From Acidimicrobiales bacterium (GTDB lineage Bacteria; Actinomycetota; Acidimicrobiia; Acidimicrobiales; Acidimicrobilacustridaceae), in assembly GCA_018401565.1 (NCBI GenBank), contig JAGYKS010000037.1, positions 1 to 64,000 of the forward strand: a stretch of 64,000 nucleotides of DNA, in the 5' to 3' direction. The notes under the pieces are model-generated. The model did no database searches. It was not told where the DNA came from and worked only from the letters and a program-made list of their open reading frames with translations. Shown piece by piece: positions 57,796-64,000 of the stretch. Position numbers and translations under genes: made by a program. The stretch's first letter is position 1. Every line of letters begins with the position of its first letter.

Positions 57796-58844
57796 TCAGT
57801 GACGATAAACGAGACAATCACCACCCCACCGCTCACCGGTGCCACCGGTGGCGAGTCCGACCCACGCACGCCACCGCCTCCACCCCCCAGTCCGGGTGTG
57901 CCGTCAACGCCATTCGCAATTCCTTCATTTTGTGAACCCCGTCCCTCCACCGCCGTCACCCCCGATAATACCGACTGGGCTACCCCACCACCTCCTCCAC
58001 CGGCGCGGTGACCACCGTGCCACCCCACTCACCGAGCTTGGACGTCCGGCGCCACCTGCACTGCCAGCCTGTTGCTCAACCCAGGTGCAGTGGTTTTGCC
58101 CTCGCCGGCAGCGAATGCCCCTCTCCTCCGCCACCAGCAGCCGCAGTCGGACTGATCCAACTTCCGCCATGGTTGCCCCGCCGTTGTTTCCTGACTGAAA
58201 GTGCTGAACCGCCGGAGTGTCAACCTTCTCCCCACCTCCCCGCTGCCCCTGTCCCCACCAGATATCCGGTAGCCACCACCGCCACCACCACCCGCCGCCG
58301 TCACATCGCCGAACTGCGACGGCCCGCCCGGTGCACCCTGATGGAAGTCGATGTACTCGCTGGTGTTCGCCCGCCGGCCCCGCTTACGCCCACCGCCACC
58401 TCGTAGGTACTAACGCCAGTGATGCCAACAACCGTGTCACCATTCCGCCACCCCACCGCCTCCACCACCTACATACCGGAAATCCCTGAAACCGCCACCT
58501 CCACCGCCCCTGCAATTCCACAACCAGCACCTCAACGTCAACAAGACCGGCTCCACCTTCTCTCAACTGAAATTGGCCGTTGCCGTTGAAGGTGTGAATC
58601 CGTCGACCGCCCACCGTGTTCACGATGCCCTCCGGTGACAACCGGCGGCCCATCTGGAGCCGGGGCTGACCCGCCACCACCAGCCAACGTCGTGTCGCCT
58701 CCATGGCTTCAAAGAGCCACGTGAAGCTGCGGCGGCAGCGGTTGGCAACAGCAGCGAGACCAGCGCTGAGGTGCCCAACGTTCCTACTGCAGCTACAGGC
58801 GCCAAACCCAGCACTGAGCTGCCGCCGTTAATCGGTTCGAGCAC
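57796..58844 (-). CDS. Secreted glycine-rich repeat protein, heavily frameshifted
   Basis: No long single frame exists, but minus-strand pieces join into a clear protein type. A signal-peptide-like start (GTG 58844, VLGLAPVAAVGTLGTSALVSLLLPTAAAA) precedes EGIVNTVGGRRIHTFNGNGQF and LVDVEVLVV, the opening of glycine-rich domains found in secreted bacterial proteins. Then come Gly runs with ISGVSTYEV-type beta turns, FGDVTAAGGGGGGGYRISGG, LGGGGGGVRGS and the closing SGGVVIVSFI. At least five shifts are needed, and the Gly runs (CCACCG repeats on the plus strand) are natural error sites. The end near 57796 is approximate. It may be a surface or matrix protein. Confidence 0.55.
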
Positions 58845-58847
58845 CTA

Positions 58848-59366
58848 TCAGCTACCAGTGCCTGAAGCACGACTGCCGAAGACCCCACCATCAATGTTTC
58901 CGGTCATCGCCTGGGGCCACTGGCTTGAGGTAACGCTGATTGACCGTGTTTGGCCATCATCTCGGCCGTAGCGATGGATCGTAATCGCCCAGCTGGTCAA
59001 GGACAGCACATCGTCGTCAAGCTGCCACACCACGAGCCCACCACGGAGTCGGTACACCACCGTCGCCACCCCCACATGTCGTGGCCGCCAACCCCCGGGC
59101 GGCCAAACCACATTGCAGAAGAACAAGCTTAATGCACCCAGATGCTTGGTGTATGACCATCATGGGCACTGGTTGGGCGGTCTTGTCGCACCGTTGGGCC
59201 TGGTGCTCACCAACAAGGCGAAGGGGCATTCAACTGCCGCAGCGTCCGACTCATCAACTTGGTCGGTTCTATTGGCACGAGCTGGCTACGGTCGTGTTCC
59301 ACCCATCGAGATGCCAGAGTCTCCTGGACACCGACTGATTCCCGGGGCTTGCGTCACGTGGCAACT
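58848..59366. other. Unassigned region upstream of the glycine-rich gene
   Basis: Several short frames exist on both strands, such as a minus-strand piece ending WAITIHRYGRDDGQTRSIS, but none shows a family I recognise. The indel rate here is high, so a small gene could be hidden. GC is lower than in the first 57 kb by eye. The promoter of the glycine-rich gene should lie at about 58850-58950. Confidence 0.35.
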
Positions 59367-60595
59367 TCATCGGTTGCCTGCGGTACAGCGGATTTGGCGG
59401 CAAAGTAACCTGATGAACACCCAAAACAGGGTGAACCCCCTGGATTTGTCTGGAGCGCCAGAGCCCTGTTGAAGCGAAACTATAAGCAAGACAAGGCTGA
59501 ATCCGAGGGTGCGCTCTGTGAACCCTTTGGCTGTCGCCGACAATGGTGAACAGGGCGAGCACGGACACCAAGTGAAGAGCATTAGCCCGAAAACCCACCA
59601 CCCCTCAGGTAGGAGAGAGATAAGCGTCATCCTGAGCCCCAGAGAGTCCCTCCCGTAAGAGACAGGCTTTCGAAGAAGTCCTCAAACCAACCACCAGCGG
59701 AATCCTGTCGTCCACCGGTGATCCCATGGAGACCGGAATACTCTTTTGTCGGGATCTTGACGCAATGAGGTGATGAACCTGAGTGTGCGGTCAAAGGAGT
59801 CCACGAAGCCGAGCCAGCTTGCCAGCAGAATGGCAAGGAAGGCAGCGGAAATCTGGCGCATCCTGCGTCCAAGTCGGCCGATGGACCGTGCCCCCCCGCA
59901 TCACGACGGTGACCGCCACAGTTCAACAACGCCCCGTACACAAACACCTTCGACTGGGTAGACACTCCGCCGCTGATGATGAGCGCCAGGGCCAGCAACT
60001 TTAATGACCTAAGTCCACGGCCGAGGCTGTGCTCCGAGAAAAGGTAGATCCACGCAATAACACCGACGGCGTAGCCCACTCCGCCATCAAACGGCTGATT
60101 GAAGATCCCGCCGTAACGATCCCCGAGGAGTGCCTGTTCAGCAACCGTGGTTCCTGCCACCGTCGGATTCGACCAGAATGCGCAGGAAGTTGCCAATGTT
60201 TTCCGGGTCAAAACCAGGATGAGGATGCTGTTGAGGCACAACGCGGTCACGACGGTCCAAGCCGCCACCCGCAGCAAATGCCCAACCGGTTGAGTTGATG
60301 ACCGTCCCATCGGTAAAGCAGGCTAGAAAGATAGCGACCGGAAGCAGAAACGAACTAATGACAGACAAAGGGTCCAGAGCGGAAGGCGCCACCGGCCGCC
60401 CTGGCCTGCGGTGTTGAGCGTGACCACGGTCTGGAGGGTGAGCCAGCAGGTGAGCAGGCCACCAGGTCTCGAGTGGCCCCAAGACGCCGGCCTGCAAAAT
60501 CTCAAAAGCACCAGGAGCATGACCGGGTAAAACACGAGATGCCTGTAACGAATGTCGAGCGAGACCCAAATAAGGGAGAAAGCGCTCAACACCAT
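59367..60595 (-). CDS. O-antigen polymerase/ligase-like membrane protein (Wzy/WaaL type), heavily frameshifted
   Basis: ATG 60595 opens MVLSAFSLIWVSLDIRYRHLV. Further membrane pieces in other frames include VISSFLLPVAIFLACFTDG, VVTALCLNSILILVLTRK, and the diagnostic LGDRYGGIFNQPFDGGVGYAVGVIAWIYLF with LALALIISGGVSTQSKVFVYGAL, a conserved block of O-antigen-ligase-like proteins in Actinobacteria (RxxGxxxxP loop). A C-terminal section reads FFESLSLTGGTLWGS and LISLLPEGWWVFGLMLFT. At least five indels interrupt the gene. It would join repeat units of a surface polysaccharide on the outer face of the membrane. It follows the GT4 gene by 8 bases. Confidence 0.75.
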
Positions 60596-60603
60596 GACGA
60601 CGA

Positions 60604-61891
60604 TCAGTACTGATGGATGCGACTGGTGCGAATAGCCGCCGTGGGTTTTTGGTGCTGGACGTACATGGTTGCCTCCCCTCGACCTGATGCCGATTCGTCA
60701 GGACGCGCCACGCAAGCAGCAACAGACCACCATACCTGACCCAACGGCGTCCCACAACAGCGGTCTGGGGTGGTGCTGCACTCGGCATCGATGCTGCCAG
60801 CATCCTCAGGTCGCCCAAAACCGGGCCGAAGATGCAAACACGAGCACTGTGCCAGCCGCAGTCTTCAGTCTCCTTTGGGTGATGGGTGATGTTTATTGTG
60901 CCCAGGCCTACCTCCCGAAGCGCAGGCAGGTCCGAGGCCACAACCGGGCAACCGACGGCCAGCGCCTGGAGTACCGGGAACCCGAATGACTCAACCTCAG
61001 AAGGCAAAAAGCAGGACACTCTTTGCCTGACCGTAGAGCGAAGACATCATCGTGGGCAACGGTTCCGAGGAAAGCCACCTGATCGAGCACACCGGCACGG
61101 TCGACAGGAGACAAATCGGCGGACCAACCGAGAGTCATCACTGGTGAAGGTGACGGCAAGGCCCACATCCGCGCCGGGCAACGACTGGGCTACTGACACA
61201 AACGTTGAAGCCAGTGTGTCGCAAGCCCTTTGTGGGGCTCGGCGTTCCCACGTGCAGCAGTCGGACCTCCTGCGATGCCCATTGGGGAGGCCTCCATCAC
61301 AACTGGCTGACCGGCCAATGTGCGATAGCGACCGACGTCAACCTGATGCAGTGAAACAAACGATCTTGCTGGGGCGCATGTGAGATAATACCGGCCGAGC
61401 ATGTCGGCCATGGCCTGGTTGGGTAATGAGCACCGTTGTTGGTGGTGTTGACCGCATGATGGCCAGCAGTCGGTACCCGGTTAGTTTCAGCCGCTGCTTC
61501 GGTGGCAGCGTGCGGGTGTAGCGGGGTCGAAGTACAAGGCGTTGCGCTGGAAAAGCAGATGCGGGCGCGGGCAAACTAAGCAGTGGCCAAAGCTGAGCGG
61601 CGAGATGAGGACGTCATGATGACGGGGTCGCTGGGCACCGACACGTTGTCCCACCACAGACTGCTTGAGGGTGTAATCCCCGACGGCACGTCCACGACGG
61701 TCCACCGCACCCGGGGGGTGCAATGCCGGCGACGGGGCGTCTGGGGTGGCCAGCAACCTCCACATGAGGCGCGGAAGCACCTCGTCGGCACGTGACCGGT
61801 AACGAAGGGGCTGAGGTGGTGAGCGCCACCGTTCTGCCTGACGGGCGGCAACTGCATTCACCAGAATCCTGATGGAGCCGCCACCGGTCAT
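60604..61891 (-). CDS. Family 4 glycosyltransferase A of the polysaccharide cluster, heavily frameshifted
   Basis: ATG 61891 overlaps the stop of the preceding gene. The opening is RILVNAVAARQ and a partner-frame NGGAHHLSPFV. Later pieces are LLFQRNALYFDP, LKLTGYRLLAIMRSTPTT-like text, TQAMADMLGRYY, DQVAFLGTVAHDDVFALY-like text and CFLPSEVESFGFPVLQALAVGCPVVASDLPALREVG, the GT-B donor site of family 4. Six or more indels break it. The last recognisable residues are MYVQHQKPTAAIRTS, ending at 60604. It would add one sugar of the repeat unit on a lipid carrier in the cytoplasm. Confidence 0.75.
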
Positions 61892-63111
61892 CGGTTTGCC
61901 ACCTGTGCGAAAATTGACTCAAAAGCGCTGAGTGCATTTGAAAGATCAAGATGCCTGCGGTAGTAGCCCCGACCCGATTCACCAAAGGCTCGCAGTTCCT
62001 CGTCACTCAGCGAGTCAACCCTGCCAAGCGCTGCCTTGATGGATGCCTGCCCGGCGAGCAGGCGAGGCCCGCACCCGCCGACTCCAGCAGATTCACCACA
62101 TCACCGTCCGCAGCCAGCAGGACGGGCTTCCCGGGCGCCAAAGCGGTGGCCAGCTTGCTCGGGATGGTGGCCTGAAGAAAGCTTTCACCACCGGGCGGGA
62201 CAAGCAGGAGGTCCGATGCCAGCTGGTACCCGACGGCCTCTGAGGGTTCACACTGCGGAAGGAACGTCACCCGTTGGGTGCCGAGATCCTGCACAAGACG
62301 CTCAAGTTCGACCGGGAAATGCCATCACCCATGATGGCGAGGTGCACCACGGCTGCTGGCCTTCAGTGACGCAACCTGTCGGATGATCACATCAAGGTTC
62401 TGGAACGGTCCGATGTTCCCGGCAACAGCACAATCCGAGATTGCGGCGTTCCCAGCCGGGCCCGCACATCCGATTCATCACCAGCGTGTGGGTTGATATC
62501 CATGGGCGACCAGTTGGGGATGACGGTCACTTTGTGTCGGCACACCGCGGTCCAGCAGCCGCCGTCTGAAACCCTCGGAAATGGCCACGATGTGGGCCGC
62601 TGATGCGTAGGTGCGGGCCACCATGTTCTCCAGTCGCCGGGCAGCGAAACCTGGGGATGCCCCATCGCCGATCATCCCCGAGGCCAGAACCGCCTCAGGC
62701 CAGAGATCCTGCACGTGCAAGACGTACGGCACGCCCTGCAGGCGTCGGAGCAGCCGCGTCCCCCACGCTGCGGTCACCGGGGTGATACACGTAGGCCACA
62801 TCCGGCCGGGCAACGCTCGGCAGCCCAATCGCAGTCGAGGACAGGCAAGCGACAAATAGTTGGCCACTCGCCTCATCCCCGCGAGTTGTCGTGGCTTGGG
62901 TACAACGGTGTCCGCACCACGCGAATGCCGTTGTCACGCTGCACCTGGCGCAGTCGCTGGCGGTAACCCTCGTAAAGTTCACCTTGGGGGTAGTTGGGGA
63001 ACCCCGTCACAACATCCAGCTCGTGACCACGTGCGGCAAGGCCCTCCAAAAGACTTGACACCAACAAGGCAGGCTCAGGTTTCACCACTGCGAGAAGCCC
63101 AGGATCTTCAT
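61888..63111 (-). CDS. Family 4 glycosyltransferase B (WcaI-like), heavily frameshifted
   Basis: ATG 63111 gives MKILGFSQW and, after an indel, KPEPALLVSSLLEGLAARGHE and VVTGFPNYPQGELYEGYR, the fingerprint of WcaI-like enzymes. Then come VRTPLYPSHDNS, VPYVLHVQDLWPEAVLASGM, AHIVAISEGFRRRLLDRGVP, NWSPMDINPHAGDE, VTFLPQCEPSEAVGYQLASDLLLV and the terminal ASIKAALGRVDSLSDEELRAFGE up to the stop at 61888. Five or more indels are needed. Its start overlaps the epimerase stop and its stop overlaps the next gene's start. The enzyme probably transfers fucose-like or other deoxysugar units. Confidence 0.8.
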
Positions 63112-64000
63112 GCCTGCACCACTGAGAGGACCCGAATCGCTTTCCCGGTGATCACGTGAGGCGCTCTGGCCATCCAGTCAACCGTTGGCGCGTGCAAGCC
63201 CTCATCCAGTGACATCGGTGTTTTTGTGACCGAGATCGCGCCCGACTGGGTGGATGTCGACGGTCTTATCTCTTGGTTGTCAGGATTCCGAGTCCTGATA
63301 GCTAATCAAATCCCGGTCGGCATTGGCGCATTCCCAAACAAGATCAGCAAGGGTCTCGATGTCATGGTGGTCCCGTCCGCCAATGTTGTAGGTCTCCCAT
63401 CGATGAAGTTCTCGGCGATGTTCGCAATGGTCCGACAGCTGTCCTCCAGATACGATGTTGACGTACGGGTATGCCCCTGACACGACAACAGGTAACCCCT
63501 TGAGTGCGTGGTAGACGAACTTGCAGTTGACACTGCGATAGGGGTGATACCACTCGCCTGGGCCGTAGGTGTTGAAAAGCCGAACCACCACTGATTTAGT
63601 TCCATGCTGGCCCGGGAGTTGGCGATTTGCTGCTCATTCACCCACTTCGACAACGCGTAGTCATTCAATTGCTTGATTTCGGGTGGTATCCATCACATCT
63701 TCGGACATGACATCAGTAATCGCCGTACACCCCTTGACGAAGAAAAATGCACGAGCCGAAATCCGTGCTGCCTTTGGAGGCGGATGATTTTTCGTACCGA
63801 TGGCGTTGGTGCGCCACACTTGCCCGTAATAGTCTCACCGTTCCAGCGGCCGAACTCCGCCGCTGTGTGGTAGACGAGGTCGAAAGGCCCAGCACCGCTG
63901 ACCACACGCTCCAGCTGCCGAAATTCGCCAACATCGCAGCGCGGTAGTCGAAGACCGTATCCGCCATGGGCTGTTCCCACCCGACCTCGCCTGTGCCAGC
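63108..64000 (-). CDS. NAD-dependent sugar epimerase/dehydratase (SDR), 5' end outside window, frameshifted
   Basis: Only the C-terminal two thirds or so are present. Pieces include PFDLVYHTAAEFGRWNGE, HGFRLVHFSSSRGVYGDY-type text, LNDYALSKWVNEQQI (the Tyr-x-x-x-Lys catalytic pair), VVRLFNTYGPGEWYHPYRS and HALKGLPVVVSG, then TYNIGGRDHHDIETLADLVWE. The late piece DEGLHAPTVDWM ends with a stop at 63108 that overlaps the ATG of the GT4 gene. Family members epimerise or dehydrate nucleotide sugars for surface polysaccharides. At least four indels interrupt the reading frame. The N-terminal NAD motif should lie beyond the window edge. Confidence 0.8.

Noticed and set aside
57836..58700. The ACC/CCG-rich plus-strand sequence as a Pro/Thr-rich protein
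   Set aside because: The plus-strand frames lack any start or domain logic, while the minus strand spells a recognisable glycine-rich secreted protein across the breaks.

Overview
The window looks like chromosomal DNA of a high-GC actinobacterium. The best guess is the class Acidimicrobiia (Microthrix/Ilumatobacter-like). This is inferred from GC content, a DUF222/HNH gene, the Mec/CysM cysteine pathway, DHA2-type MFS genes and a lipid-oriented gene set; no rRNA or other marker here confirms it. Almost every gene longer than about 200 codons is broken into two or more overlapping reading frames that together spell one normal protein. I therefore annotate whole genes across these breaks and give approximate shift positions. 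Sequencing or assembly indels are the most likely cause.

Layout. 1-3056: surface-glycan genes (SGNH-domain fragment, hexapeptide acetyltransferase, GT2, RmlC-like epimerase) with tRNA-Val(CAC). 3145-5641: cytochrome P450 and a DUF222/HNH protein. 6171-11191: sulfite reduction and siroheme (cysG, a small unknown gene, ferredoxin sulfite reductase) with a convergent FAD/NAD(P) protein. 11202-16880: MFS exporter, AhpD-like protein, CocE/NonD hydrolase, GT2. 16889-25151: AlkP-superfamily protein, HAD phosphatase, alkylsulfatase, CoA-transferase/hydrolase, beta-carbonic anhydrase, ABC exporter. 25342-29297: a polytopic protein with a His-rich ectodomain, a sugar epimerase and a GT4. 29319-37363: acyl-CoA dehydrogenase, membrane proteins, ThrE-like exporter, penicillin-acylase-type hydrolase, two TesB thioesterases. 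37510-46462: CapD-like dehydratase, NeuD-like acetyltransferase, rdgB, rph, a metallo-beta-lactamase-fold protein, YccF protein, cysM, mec, smpB, BY-kinase. 46564-54194: a nine-gene Mrp-type cation/proton antiporter operon in which every junction overlaps by 4 bases, followed by a coupled glycosyltransferase. 55615-57685: GGCT-like protein, HprK-like P-loop protein, methyltransferase. 57796-64000: a lower-GC, heavily broken surface-polysaccharide cluster on the minus strand (epimerase, WcaI-like GT4, second GT4, O-antigen-polymerase-like protein, secreted glycine-rich protein).

How the genes fit together. Three themes recur. The first is cell-surface glycan synthesis and its control: glycosyltransferases, sugar-nucleotide enzymes, a polymerase and a tyrosine autokinase with a Tyr-Gly tail. 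The second is sulfur assimilation: siroheme, sulfite reductase, CysM and Mec. The third is acyl and lipid chemistry: P450, alkylsulfatase, CoA-transferase, acyl-CoA dehydrogenase, thioesterases, Ntn-acylase. The most unusual points are a mec-cysM pair with no cysO between them, a Mrp operon with split MrpA and a D-type subunit lacking the usual TM7 lysine, a TesB gene coupled to a signal-less penicillin-acylase homologue, and repeated in-frame 6-bp microsatellites in unrelated genes.
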